A DNA stretch of 64,000 nt from CAYXSX01 sp964467925 (GTDB lineage Bacteria; Pseudomonadota; Alphaproteobacteria; Micavibrionales; Micavibrionaceae), in the NCBI GenBank assembly GCA_964467925.1, contig CAYXSX010000001.1, positions 558,001-622,000 on the forward strand, read 5' to 3'. The position numbers and the translations under genes are program-made. Numbering within the stretch: position 1 is the first letter of the stretch; each line of letters opens with the position of its first letter. Positions 18,273 through 26,329 of the stretch are shown here, one piece after another. The notes beneath the pieces were generated by a model, which did not search any database, was not told the DNA's origin, and saw only the letters and a list, made by a program, of their open reading frames with translations.

Positions 18273-19526
18273 CTATCCGGCCCTTTTAAAAAGTCTGGCA
18301 TCGACCGGAACCGGGTCTTTGGGCAGGCGGCGGCGCGTATATTCGAAAAACGCTTCCTCAATCAATCCGCTTAAGAAATCGGTAAACAGGATCGGCTCTT
18401 TCGCCGCCTCCCACAGGAAATAACCAAAGGAACCGGGCAGCGGATTAACCTCGTTCATCCATATCTCGCCGCTTTTGGAATTGCCGATGAAATCGATACG
18501 CGGCGCGCCCGTGCCGTTCATCGCATCGAACATGCGCAAGGCCCATTCGCGAATATTGCTCTCCATCTTGGCATCAAGCTTGGGGTTTAGCTCACGGGTC
18601 AGGGACAGCATCCCCTCGCTGATCGCGCCCGGATTCTTTGTGCCGCCCAGCTTGTTCGACCCGCTTTCGGCTCCGGCCAGATATTTCTGTTTGAAATCTA
18701 AAAGCTCGTCTACCGCCTTGGGCCGTTCAATCGCCGAAGTTTTGATCCCGCCGCCGAACGCCTTGGATACCGCGACGTTATATTCCACCAGATTTTCCAC
18801 GAAGGGCTCGAGAATGGCGGAATCGTCATATTCGAATACTGCGGGGAGGCAGGCACTAAGCTCCTCGATATTCTTGACCTTCGCCACACCGATAGAACTT
18901 CCCATATGGGTTGGCTTGATGATGGCCGGAAAACCGATGGGCTCGGCCAGAGCCTTCAATTCGTTCTCGGGGATGAAATACCCCTGCGCCGGGCGTCGTA
19001 ATACCGCGCAAGGCAAAACTGGGATGTCCAAAGCTTTGAGGAAATATTTCGTCGCCGCCTTGTCCATTAAAATCGCCGAGGCCATGGTGCGCGTCCCGGC
19101 ATAGGGAATATCCGCCGTTTCCATCAGACCCTGTATATTGCCGTCTTCCCCGATATAACCGTGGAAAACCGGAATGGCGGCATCGAATTCCTCGACCGGC
19201 TTACCCTTTTCCAGCAAGCCGCTTTCACGCGGCAACAGACGCCCTCGCTTCCCTACCGTCCGGTTAATGGGACTAAGATCCAGCGTCACCGCGCGAGTCT
19301 TTTTAAGGTTTTGCTCATCCAGCATGTAATTGGCGCGCTCGCGCAGAACATCGCCCGTCAGCCATAATCCTTGCGGGCTGATATAAACCGGAAAGCCTTC
19401 GTATTTCTCAGGGTCCAGTGCATTTAAGACCTGAAGCCCGCTGACTACGCTGACGTCATGCTCCGGCGACCTTCCGCCGAACAGAACCGCAATGCGCTTT
19501 TTGCCGGGATTTTTCGTAGTCTGCAT
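18273..19526 (-). CDS. ddl: D-alanine--D-alanine ligase, long divergent form
   Basis: ATP-grasp ligase making D-Ala-D-Ala for the peptidoglycan stem. 417 residues, ~100 more than the DdlB usual at this spot. The start FGGRSPEHDVSVVSG is typical. The ATP-grasp core includes IIKPTHMGSSIGVAKV (~205-220), and the metal site reads EIWMNEVNPLPGSFGYFLWEAA, where E. coli-type enzymes have LLEANTSPGMTSHS. This resembles forms I associate with Clostridia (NxxPGSxxxYLWE). The omega-loop keeps the Lys-Tyr pair (KQKYLAGAE), which points to D-Ala-D-Ala and not D-Ala-D-Lac. It heads ddl-ftsQ-ftsA and is divergent from the hydrolase-murF pair. Confidence 0.92.
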   Translation of the reverse strand: MQTTKNPGKKRIAVLFGGRSPEHDVSVVSGLQVLNALDPEKYEGFPVYISPQGLWLTGDVLRERANYMLDEQNLKKTRAVTLDLSPINRTVGKRGRLLPRESGLLEKGKPVEEFDAAIPVFHGYIGEDGNIQGLMETADIPYAGTRTMASAILMDKAATKYFLKALDIPVLPCAVLRRPAQGYFIPENELKALAEPIGFPAIIKPTHMGSSIGVAKVKNIEELSACLPAVFEYDDSAILEPFVENLVEYNVAVSKAFGGGIKTSAIERPKAVDELLDFKQKYLAGAESGSNKLGGTKNPGAISEGMLSLTRELNPKLDAKMESNIREWALRMFDAMNGTGAPRIDFIGNSKSGEIWMNEVNPLPGSFGYFLWEAAKEPILFTDFLSGLIEEAFFEYTRRRLPKDPVPVDARLFKRAG

Positions 19527-19593
19527 GATGATGTAACCCTTGATTCTCCACTACGCTTGTCGCACAGTTCAGTAAATTACGTTCGATTTAACC

Positions 19594-19607
19594 ATGAAAC
19601 GTTTCAT
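19594..19607. promoter_or_regulatory. Perfect 14-bp palindrome, candidate operator
   Basis: ATGAAACGTTTCAT is a perfect palindrome in the 98-base gap between ddl and the plus-strand hydrolase, ending just before the ribosome site AAAGGGG (19612-19618). TGAAACGTTTCA resembles operators of the LacI/GalR family. It could also form a short stem in the mRNA leader. No such regulator gene lies in the window. Confidence 0.4.
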
Positions 19608-19624
19608 TATTAAAGGGGCTGCCC

Positions 19625-20380
19625 TTGCCTAAATTCAATGTCCGTAACACCGACATCCATTATCAATCGCTGGGCCAGCCCGGCGGGCAGGCGTTTTTCT
19701 GGGGCCACGGCTGGGGACACAGCCATGAAAACCTGCTTCCCCTCGCCCGCGCGCTCGAGGCTTCGGGCCATCATACCATTGTTGATTTCCCCGGTTTCGG
19801 CGCTTCCCCACCGCCGCCCGAAGTCTGGGATACAGCCGCCTATGCCGATGCTATTGCCGAAATTATAAAGGCGCAAAATACCGGGCCCGTAATCTGGATC
19901 GGGCATTCCTTCGGCGGGCGTGTGGGCCTGCAACTCGCCAGTCGCCATCCCGAGCTTGTAAAGGGTATGTTCCTGATCGCCGCCGCCGGCCTGAAACGTA
20001 ACCGCCCGCTTTGGCAAAAGATTTATTTCAAGCTGCGCATATTTACCTACAAGGCGCTTAAAAAATTTCTTCCTCTAGAAATGCTCGATAAAAAATTCGG
20101 CGCTTCCGATTACCGCAAAACCAGCGGCGTGATGCGCGGCGTGTTCGTTAATGTTGTGAATGAAAACCAGATCGATACCGCCACCACCGTACAATGCCCG
20201 GTGCATCTGGTTTACGGTGCGAACGACACCGAAACGCCGCCCGAGATCGGCGAGCGTCTGGCGCACATAATCCCAAACGCAAAACTTACCGTCCTTGATG
20301 GACAGGATCATTATTCTGTTCTATCTTCGGGCAGGCATCCGGTCATCGGCTTGCTGGGTAAATTCATCAAACAACTGTAA
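19625..20380 (+). CDS. Alpha/beta fold hydrolase paired with MurF
   Basis: 251-residue alpha/beta hydrolase. The oxyanion motif HGWGHSHEN is near 28. The nucleophile is S96 in IGHSFGGRVG, the acid is probably in YGANDTETPP (~200), and the catalytic histidine is in DGQDHYSVL (~229). The start is TTG 19625 behind AAGGGG; no ATG lies nearby. No signal peptide, so it should be cytoplasmic. Substrate unknown. It sits inside the dcw cluster but on the opposite strand, 29 bases before a membrane-linked MurF, so a role in wall precursor editing or in hydrolysing a D-Ala-containing product is possible but unproven. Confidence 0.85.
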   Translation: MPKFNVRNTDIHYQSLGQPGGQAFFWGHGWGHSHENLLPLARALEASGHHTIVDFPGFGASPPPPEVWDTAAYADAIAEIIKAQNTGPVIWIGHSFGGRVGLQLASRHPELVKGMFLIAAAGLKRNRPLWQKIYFKLRIFTYKALKKFLPLEMLDKKFGASDYRKTSGVMRGVFVNVVNENQIDTATTVQCPVHLVYGANDTETPPEIGERLAHIIPNAKLTVLDGQDHYSVLSSGRHPVIGLLGKFIKQL

Positions 20381-20409
20381 TTTCTCTTCCAACGGTCGAA
20401 TAACAACTA

Positions 20410-22029
20410 ATGATTGATGCTTTCACATATATTGCAGTCTACGGGGCGTTTGTCATTTTCTCTGCAAAACGCGTTATGCTTTATCTCCATACCCTCCAGC
20501 AGGAAGACTACGACACGGGTCGCCTAATGAACTGGGTCTTCCGCAACAACGTGATCGATAAACGTTTATCGCTCGGCCTGATCGTTAATGGAATCATCGA
20601 TATTTTCGCTCCGCTATTTGTGGTGAACTTCATCAATTTCGTCTGTATCGCGCTGGCTGGATACAAGGAAAAGGACCCGCGCAAGGATTCCAAGAAAAAA
20701 CTGGCCTTCACCGCCCGCGCCAAGCGGATATTTTTCACCACTTATATACTGCTTCTGGCTATTGCCTCGCTCGGCTTTATCATTACCTCGCCATGGTTCT
20801 GGTTGATCTGCGTTCAGATCATCCCCTTTTTATTGATTATAGTCTGCGCCTTCATCCAGCCCATTGAAGACATCATCAGCCAGATGTACTGGAACGAGGC
20901 CTACCGCAAAATCGATGCCCTTAAACCCACTGTCATCGGAATCACGGGCTCTTTCGGCAAAACCTCAGTCAAACATATCCTCGGCCATATCCTCAAGACC
21001 CATGCCCCCACGCTGGTCACGCCAGGGAGCGTTAACACGCCTATGGGAATTACGCGCATCATCCGTGAAGAACTTGATGAAAATCACAAATACTTGGTGG
21101 TAGAGATGGGCGCCTACGGTCCCGGTTCCATCGCCCGCCTGTGCCGCCTTACCCCGCCGGATGTCGGTATTATTACCGCGATCGGTCATGCGCATTATGA
21201 ACGCTTCAAATCGCTTGATACTGTGGCCAAAACCAAATTCGAATTGGCGCGAGCAGTACTGGCCAGAACGGGCACAGTTGTAATTCATGAACAGACCCTC
21301 AAATTCGACGCCGCACGCACACTTAAGGATGAATACGGCGGATCCTTTATCGTCTGCGGTGACACGCCGGAAATGGATGCGTTTGGCGAACCAAAGGATT
21401 CGCTCCTGACAGAGGACGACTTGCATATCGAGCGGATCACCCAGACACCAGAGGGCATACAGGTCGAAATGAAATGGGGCGACCGGACGAATCTGTTGCG
21501 TGCACCGTTATACGGCATCCACCACGGCCATAATCTGGCGCTGGCCTTCGCCGCGGCAAGACACCTCGGAATTGAAGTCGCCACGATCCTGAACGCCCTG
21601 CGAACCATGCCGCAAATTCCGCATCGTCTGGAGGTCGTCAAACTTCCCGGCGGTGTGACGGTGATTGATGACGCATATAACTCCAATCCGCTGGGTTTCC
21701 ACTCCGCCATCGACCTTCTGGCCATGCTTAAAGGAAGCGGGCGCGCGATTCTGGTTACACCGGGAATTGTCGAGTTGGGCGCAACGCATAACGAAATCCA
21801 CGAGGACCTTGGCAAATACGCCGCCGAAATGTGCGACGTGATTATCGCAGTAAACCCCAAACGCATTCCCACTTTTATCAAGGGCGTAAAGGCCGGCGGG
21901 AAAAAGGCGGAAGAATTCGCCACATTCCAAGAGGCGCAAAAATGGCTTGATGCGAACAAGAAGGAAGGCGATGTGATCCTGCTGGAGAATGACTTGCCTG
22001 ATTTGTACGAGCGGATTCCGAAGATTTAA
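20410..22029 (+). CDS. murF: MurF-like Mur ligase with N-terminal membrane domain
   Basis: Probable UDP-MurNAc-tripeptide--D-alanyl-D-alanine ligase, 539 residues. Residues ~1-165 form a membrane region with strong hydrophobic segments at ~4-25, ~52-85 and ~107-150, absent from standard MurF. The Mur ligase part starts near 172 with the P-loop GITGSFGKTS (177-186). The middle domain has VEMGAYGPGSIARLC and ITAIGHAHYERF, and the third domain has IDDAYNSNPLGFHSAIDLL, the MurF-type DxYNxNP motif. It is the only MurF candidate in the window; the usual murE-mraY slot has another gene. It lies on the opposite strand to the rest of dcw and follows the hydrolase. Transfer from a distant lineage is likely but unproven. 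Confidence 0.88.
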   Translation: MIDAFTYIAVYGAFVIFSAKRVMLYLHTLQQEDYDTGRLMNWVFRNNVIDKRLSLGLIVNGIIDIFAPLFVVNFINFVCIALAGYKEKDPRKDSKKKLAFTARAKRIFFTTYILLLAIASLGFIITSPWFWLICVQIIPFLLIIVCAFIQPIEDIISQMYWNEAYRKIDALKPTVIGITGSFGKTSVKHILGHILKTHAPTLVTPGSVNTPMGITRIIREELDENHKYLVVEMGAYGPGSIARLCRLTPPDVGIITAIGHAHYERFKSLDTVAKTKFELARAVLARTGTVVIHEQTLKFDAARTLKDEYGGSFIVCGDTPEMDAFGEPKDSLLTEDDLHIERITQTPEGIQVEMKWGDRTNLLRAPLYGIHHGHNLALAFAAARHLGIEVATILNALRTMPQIPHRLEVVKLPGGVTVIDDAYNSNPLGFHSAIDLLAMLKGSGRAILVTPGIVELGATHNEIHEDLGKYAAEMCDVIIAVNPKRIPTFIKGVKAGGKKAEEFATFQEAQKWLDANKKEGDVILLENDLPDLYERIPKI

Positions 22030-22046
22030 ACCCAAATACATACCCC

Positions 22047-22125
22047 GTCATTCCGGCGCATGCCGGAATCCATTTCTCAAATCTCGCCAAGCGGATGAAT
22101 GGATCCCTGCCTTCGCAGGGATGCC
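22047..22125. repeat. Interspersed palindromic repeat, CCGGCGCATGCCGG type (copy C1)
   Basis: Left hairpin GTCATTCCGGCgcatGCCGGAATCCAT, spacer, then right hairpin ATCCCTGCcttcGCAGGGATGCC. The left arm equals that of 37361-37440. The right arm matches the left arm of the GIY-YIG element at 9793. It ends ATGCC instead of ATGAC. It lies between the convergent murF and murB genes and may act as a terminator for both. Confidence 0.88.
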
Positions 22126-22149
22126 GCCCGAGTGAGTGGTGCGACTTCT

Positions 22150-23382
22150 TCATTCCAAAGCCTCCCCAATCCTCTTGATCTCCCAGTGAAGCTCCACGCC
22201 GCATTGTTCTTTAACGCGCCGGCGTATCTCCTCTCCCAATGCTTCAAGATCGGCGGCAGTAGCATCGCCTGTATTAATCATGAAATTACAGTGCTTCTCG
22301 CTCATCTGCGCACCGCCGACCTTCAGCCCGCGCCCGCCGACCCGATCCACCAGCTCCCACGCCTTGGCATCCGGCGTATTAGCAAAGGTCGAGCCTCCGG
22401 TTTTCTCACGGATCGGCTGCGTTTCATTACGCTTGGCCTTGATCTCGTTCATCCGCGCCTTCACGGTTTCATAGTCTTCTTTCACGCCGCGCAGCACCGC
22501 CCGCACCAGAATAAAATCGCGCGGCAACGTGGTATGGCGGTATCCCATCTCCATCGTTTCCGGCGTCAAATAATGCAACTGCCCGTTACCGTCAACGGCC
22601 TGCGCCTCCACCAACACATCCTTAATCTCGCTTCCGTAAGCGCCCGCATTCATGCGCAGCGCACCACCGAAACTGCCCGGAATGCCGGAGAGAAATTCGA
22701 GCCCGCCAATCCCTGCCTTCACCGCCGCCGCCGCGAGTGACCCGTTGAGCGCGCCCGCTTCTGCCGTGATTTCCGCGCGCTCCTCATCGACATCAATCCC
22801 TGCCATACCCTTGCCGAGCTGAATGGTCAGGCCGCGTATCCCGCTATCGCGGACAATCGTATTGGCCATATCGCCCACGATGGTATAGCCACCGCGATCG
22901 CTTCGGTTTTCAAGAAAGTATATAAGGTCATCCAGATCGGCGGGCTGAAACAATAAATCCGCAGCCCCGCCGCAGCGAAACCAGCTCTGCGTCCCCAACG
23001 GGGCATTAGCGGTCAATACTCCGCGCAATTCCGGCAGGCAATTTTCCTTTACTTCGTTCGTGGGATTTTGGTGGGGGGGGGAGGTTGCCATTGATTTTAA
23101 ACGCTTTTCCTTAAGTTCGTTGGTCATGCGCGCCAGAGCCCTTTGCGCATGAACCAGCACCCAAGCATGTTTAACGAATTCGCGGTTAAAGAACAATACG
23201 GCGTCCACTTGCCGCTTCAAATCGGTCATTTCGCGGGAACGAAGCCCATGTTTCATCGCATTCTTAGAGGATAATTTTTTGCCCTTTGCGGTGCGCGGGC
23301 CGGTGGATTTTTCCCAAGGGCGGGTACGGCGGATAATCTCCGCCTGCCGTTTCTTCCGCTCTTCCGTCCAGCCCTTGGCCAC
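22150..23382 (-). CDS. murB: UDP-N-acetylenolpyruvoylglucosamine reductase with extra N-terminal domain
   Basis: FAD-dependent MurB, which makes UDP-MurNAc. The MurB part begins near LPELRGVLTANAPLGTQSWFRCGGAAD and has the FAD-site SGIPGSFGGALRMNAGAYG, KTGGSTFANTPDAKAW, and the final catalytic NFMINTGDATAADL. The start is best set at GTG 23382 behind GGGAGGA (410 aa). That adds ~110 residues reading AKGWTEERKKRQAEIIRRTRPWEKSTGPRTAKGKKLSSKNAMKHGLRS. I know this sequence type only as free-standing small alphaproteobacterial proteins. An internal ATG at 23091 could start a near-normal MurB (313 aa), but it has no good ribosome site. A run of nine C lies just inside that point. Fusion, readthrough or a frameshift artefact are all possible. 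Confidence 0.93.
   Translation of the reverse strand: MAKGWTEERKKRQAEIIRRTRPWEKSTGPRTAKGKKLSSKNAMKHGLRSREMTDLKRQVDAVLFFNREFVKHAWVLVHAQRALARMTNELKEKRLKSMATSPPHQNPTNEVKENCLPELRGVLTANAPLGTQSWFRCGGAADLLFQPADLDDLIYFLENRSDRGGYTIVGDMANTIVRDSGIRGLTIQLGKGMAGIDVDEERAEITAEAGALNGSLAAAAVKAGIGGLEFLSGIPGSFGGALRMNAGAYGSEIKDVLVEAQAVDGNGQLHYLTPETMEMGYRHTTLPRDFILVRAVLRGVKEDYETVKARMNEIKAKRNETQPIREKTGGSTFANTPDAKAWELVDRVGGRGLKVGGAQMSEKHCNFMINTGDATAADLEALGEEIRRRVKEQCGVELHWEIKRIGEALE
23073..23081 (-). repeat. Nine-C homopolymer tract inside the murB frame
   Basis: On the coding strand the run of nine C follows the in-frame ATG at 23091 (ATGGCAACCT then C9). It lies at the junction between the extra N-terminal domain and MurB proper. 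A one-base slip would put the upstream start out of frame with MurB. Such tracts are hot spots for slipped-strand change and for sequencing error. Confidence 0.85.
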
Positions 23383-23522
23383 CGCTGTTCCTCCCTTGTT
23401 AAAAAGAACAACGGCGATTATAGGAAAAAATTCATATTTTGTCAAGGTTTTTGCATCGCCGGTACCGCGGGAGAAAAATTTTTGAACCGCCAAGAACGCA
23501 AAGGACGCCGAGCATTCTTATT

Positions 23523-23634
23523 GTCATCCTGAGCGGAGGGCGCAAGCCCGCAGTCGAAGGATCTCCTTCACAAGCTTTGAGATCCTTCCACTCTCCTGCT
23601 TCGCCACAGGCTTCGCAGGATCGGTCAGGATGAC
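23523..23634. repeat. Interspersed palindromic repeat, TCCTGAGCG type (copy D1)
   Basis: GTCATCCTGAGCG...GGTCAGGATGAC, with inner matches GAAGGATCTCCTTC and GATCCTTCCACTCTCCTGCTTCGCC. It is nearly identical to 27592-27706, including ~40 bases of upstream flank (about 23482-23522). It lies back to back with copy A3 between murC and murB. Confidence 0.9.
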
Positions 23635-23646
23635 AATACATTACTC

Positions 23647-23730
23647 GTCATTACACGGCCTGTCCGTGTAATCCATAGATAGTTTGGCGTTTGCTGAAAA
23701 ATGGATCACCCGCATAAAGCGGGTGATGAC
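23647..23730. repeat. Interspersed palindromic repeat, ACCCG type (copy A3)
   Basis: GTCATTACACGGcctgtCCGTGTAATCCAT, spacer, then ATGGATCACCCGCataaaGCGGGTGATGAC. The first stem carries compensating changes relative to A2 (ACACGG/CCGTGT against ACCCGa/CCGGGT), so the pairing is kept while the bases differ. It ends 9 bases before the murC stop. Confidence 0.9.
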
Positions 23731-23739
23731 GACAATGAG

Positions 23740-25179
23740 TTAAGCCGCATTCCCCTTGGCGTTTTTCTGTAGCGCCGCGAGTTCATCGGGCAGGGCATAG
23801 GCCCAATACGTGATATCGCCCGCGCCCATACAGACCACGATATCGCCTGCTTTCGCGGTATCGAACACCGCGCGGGCAAGGTCGTCGCGGCCCGTTAGCT
23901 TGCGCACGTCATGGTGGCCGTGACGGGCGATGCCCTCGACCAGATGATCACGCGTTGCGCCCTCGATCGGTTTTTCCCCGGCGGCGTAGACCTCGGCGAT
24001 AAAGACGGTATCGGCGTCGTTAAAACAGGTGCAAAATCCGTCGAACAGATTGCTGAGACGTGTATAGCGGTGAGGCTGCATCACCGTGATCACACGCCCG
24101 CCGGTTTCGGCCACGGCGCAGCGCGCGGTTTTCAGCACGGTTTCGATTTCCACCGGGTGGTGGGCGTAATCGTCGATAATCGTAATGCCGCCGACCTCGC
24201 CCGTTTTGGTGAAGCGGCGTTTCACACCCGTAAAGCTGGCGAGCGCCTTTTTCATGATGGCGTGAGGGATTTCAAGCTCGTAGGCGATGGCGAGCGCGGC
24301 CAGCGAGTTTTGCACGTTATGGCGGCCCAGCATGGAAAGGCGGATATCCTTGAGCGTTTTGCCGTCGGGCAAGGTAACATCGAAGGTGCTTCCTGAGGCG
24401 TCGCTGCGGATATTTTCCGCCTGCACTTCGGCCTGCGGCGAGAAACCGTAAGTGATGATCTTGCGGTCCTGTACCGAGGGCAGCAGGGCCTGAACCTCCG
24501 GATGGTCGAGGCAAAGCACGGCGAAACCGTAAAAAGGAACATTCTGGATAAACTGGCGGTAGGCGGCCTTCACATGTTCGAAATCGCCGTAATGCTCCAT
24601 ATGTTCGGGGTCCATATTGGTGACCACGGTAATGGTGGCGGGAAGACGGGTAAAGGTTCCGTCGCTTTCATCGGCCTCCACCACCATCCATTCGGACTGG
24701 CCCAGCCGCGTGTTTGTGCCGTAGGAATTGACGATACCGCCGTTGATCACGGTGGGGTCGAGATCCGCCGCCTCCAGCATTTCACCGATCATCGAAGTGG
24801 TTGTGGTTTTACCGTGCGTGCCGCCGATGGCAACGGCTTTTTTAAGGCGCATCAATTCGGCCAGCATTTCGGCGCGGCGCACGACAGGAAGCCTTGCGGC
24901 GCGTGCGGCCACAAGCTCGGGGTTATCGCGCGGCACGGCGGAGGAAACGACGACAGCGGCGGGCAATTCGCCGCTTGCGGTTTTAATGTTTTTCGCATCA
25001 TGACCGACATGCACGGTGACCCCCGCCTCTCTCAGGCGCTTTACGTTCGCGCTGTCGGAAAGGTCGGAGCCCTGTACGCTGTAGCCCAGCGTGTTAAGCA
25101 CCTCGGCGATGCCGCTCATCCCGATTCCGCCGATACCGATAAAGTGAAGGACGCCGATGTCCAGTGGCATTGATTTCAT
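23740..25179 (-). CDS. murC: UDP-N-acetylmuramate--L-alanine ligase MurC
   Basis: Adds L-Ala to UDP-MurNAc, the first step of stem peptide synthesis. 479 residues from ATG 25179, chosen because AGGAAAGAGACAG lies just upstream; the frame is open to 25389, but that part overlaps murG and looks unlike protein. N-terminal HFIGIGGIGMSGIAEVL, P-loop GGTHGKTTTTSMIGEML (~107), and DEYAHHP-like IDDYAHHPVEIETVL near 345. It lies 13 bases after murG and is followed by repeats, then murB. Confidence 0.97.
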   Translation of the reverse strand: MKSMPLDIGVLHFIGIGGIGMSGIAEVLNTLGYSVQGSDLSDSANVKRLREAGVTVHVGHDAKNIKTASGELPAAVVVSSAVPRDNPELVAARAARLPVVRRAEMLAELMRLKKAVAIGGTHGKTTTTSMIGEMLEAADLDPTVINGGIVNSYGTNTRLGQSEWMVVEADESDGTFTRLPATITVVTNMDPEHMEHYGDFEHVKAAYRQFIQNVPFYGFAVLCLDHPEVQALLPSVQDRKIITYGFSPQAEVQAENIRSDASGSTFDVTLPDGKTLKDIRLSMLGRHNVQNSLAALAIAYELEIPHAIMKKALASFTGVKRRFTKTGEVGGITIIDDYAHHPVEIETVLKTARCAVAETGGRVITVMQPHRYTRLSNLFDGFCTCFNDADTVFIAEVYAAGEKPIEGATRDHLVEGIARHGHHDVRKLTGRDDLARAVFDTAKAGDIVVCMGAGDITYWAYALPDELAALQKNAKGNAA

Positions 25180-25192
25180 ATCTGTCTCTTTC

Positions 25193-26305
25193 CTAATTAT
25201 TATCCCAACCGCTGGCCACGGCGGTGACGAGGTTGCCGAGCTTGCGCGCCGCGTCGGGCCGCCCGCAGCTTCGCGCGTTTTCCGCCGCGCGGAACAGGAT
25301 TTCCGGATTTTGCAGAAAAGTCTCGATCCGCGCAAGCAATGCCTCGACCGTGAAACCGTCCTGCGCCATGACCCATGCGCCGCCCGCATCGGCGATCACA
25401 TCGGCGTTCATTTTTTGCTGCTGGTCCTTGTGAATGCCAAGGGGAACGAAAATGGCGGGCCGTCCGGCTGTGGCGACCTCGGCGACAGTGCTGGCGCCGG
25501 AGCGGGAAATCACCAGATGCGCCTTTTCAAGGCGGGCGGGCACGTCGTCGATAAACGGGGCGAGCTCGGCCTTGATATTCGCGGCCTCGTAAACACTGCG
25601 GGTTTGCTCGAGGTCTTCGGGGCGGCATTGCTGCACGACATGAAGCCGCGCGCGGTATTCGGAAGAAAGTTTCGCAAGCGTCTGGGGCACGATTTCGCTA
25701 AAGACATGCGCGCCGAGCGAACCGCCCAGCACGAGGATATTGAGTTTTTCGCCCTCGCCCAGATTGGGATAGGCCTTGTTATACAGCGCGGCGATTTCGG
25801 GGCGCACCGGATTGCCCGTCACCACGCTGCGGATATGATCGGCGGCATCCAGCCCCGTGACCTGCGGCAAAGACAGCGCAATACGTTCCGCCCGCCCCGC
25901 CAGCATCGCGTTGGCCTTGCCGATAATCGCGTTTTGTTCATGCAGGATGGTGGGGATATCGAGCTTCTGCGCGGCATAAACGCCGGGGAAAGACGGATAG
26001 CCGCCAAACCCCACCACGGCGGCAGGCCTGAGCGAGCGCAGAAGTTTAAAGGCGCGGGCAATGCCAAGCGATAACTTCGCCGCGCCCTTGATCTTGCCCC
26101 ATATCCCGCCGCCCAGCGCCGATGCGTTGATAATGTGAACGGGCATGCCATCAAACAGATGGGCGAACTTCGCGCCGCGCGAATCGGTGATAACCTCCAC
26201 ACGAAAGCCACGGGAGAGCAAATCCTGACCGAGCGCCTGAGCCGGCATGATATGCCCGCCGGTTCCGCCCGCGCTTAAGACGATGAGTTTTGACGATTCG
26301 CCCAT
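25193..26305 (-). CDS. murG: Lipid II synthase MurG
   Basis: Membrane-associated GT-B glycosyltransferase that joins GlcNAc to lipid I on the inner leaflet to give lipid II. 370 residues. The N-terminal glycine loop is AGGTGGHIMPAQALG (~13-27), then FGGYPSFPGVYAAQ (~100), the acceptor loop HEQNAIIGKANAML (~122), and the UDP-binding ISRSGASTVAEVATAGRPAIFVPLG (~263-287). It lies between ftsW and murC, as in most dcw clusters. Confidence 0.98.
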   Translation of the reverse strand: MGESSKLIVLSAGGTGGHIMPAQALGQDLLSRGFRVEVITDSRGAKFAHLFDGMPVHIINASALGGGIWGKIKGAAKLSLGIARAFKLLRSLRPAAVVGFGGYPSFPGVYAAQKLDIPTILHEQNAIIGKANAMLAGRAERIALSLPQVTGLDAADHIRSVVTGNPVRPEIAALYNKAYPNLGEGEKLNILVLGGSLGAHVFSEIVPQTLAKLSSEYRARLHVVQQCRPEDLEQTRSVYEAANIKAELAPFIDDVPARLEKAHLVISRSGASTVAEVATAGRPAIFVPLGIHKDQQQKMNADVIADAGGAWVMAQDGFTVEALLARIETFLQNPEILFRAAENARSCGRPDAARKLGNLVTAVASGWDNN

Positions 26306-26329
26306 GATGCTCCTTGTATCCGTATTCTT

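Noticed and set aside
18273..19526. VanA/VanB-type D-Ala-D-Lac ligase
   Set aside because: The loop keeps Lys-Tyr (KQKYLAGAE), where depsipeptide ligases have His; there is no vanH or vanX beside it, so D-Ala-D-Ala ligase is the better call.
22099..22740. 213-codon plus-strand ORF over murB
   Set aside because: Antisense shadow: the murB motifs are intact on the other strand and the plus-strand translation starts in a repeat (MDPCLRRDAARV).
25180..25389. 70-residue N-terminal extension of MurC
   Set aside because: Lies wholly in the murG 3' part in another frame, is Arg/Ser-rich and has no ribosome site, while ATG 25179 has a good one.
25157..26074. 305-codon plus-strand ORF over murG
   Set aside because: Antisense of murG, whose motifs are complete; the translation has low-complexity Arg/Gly/His composition and no ribosome site.
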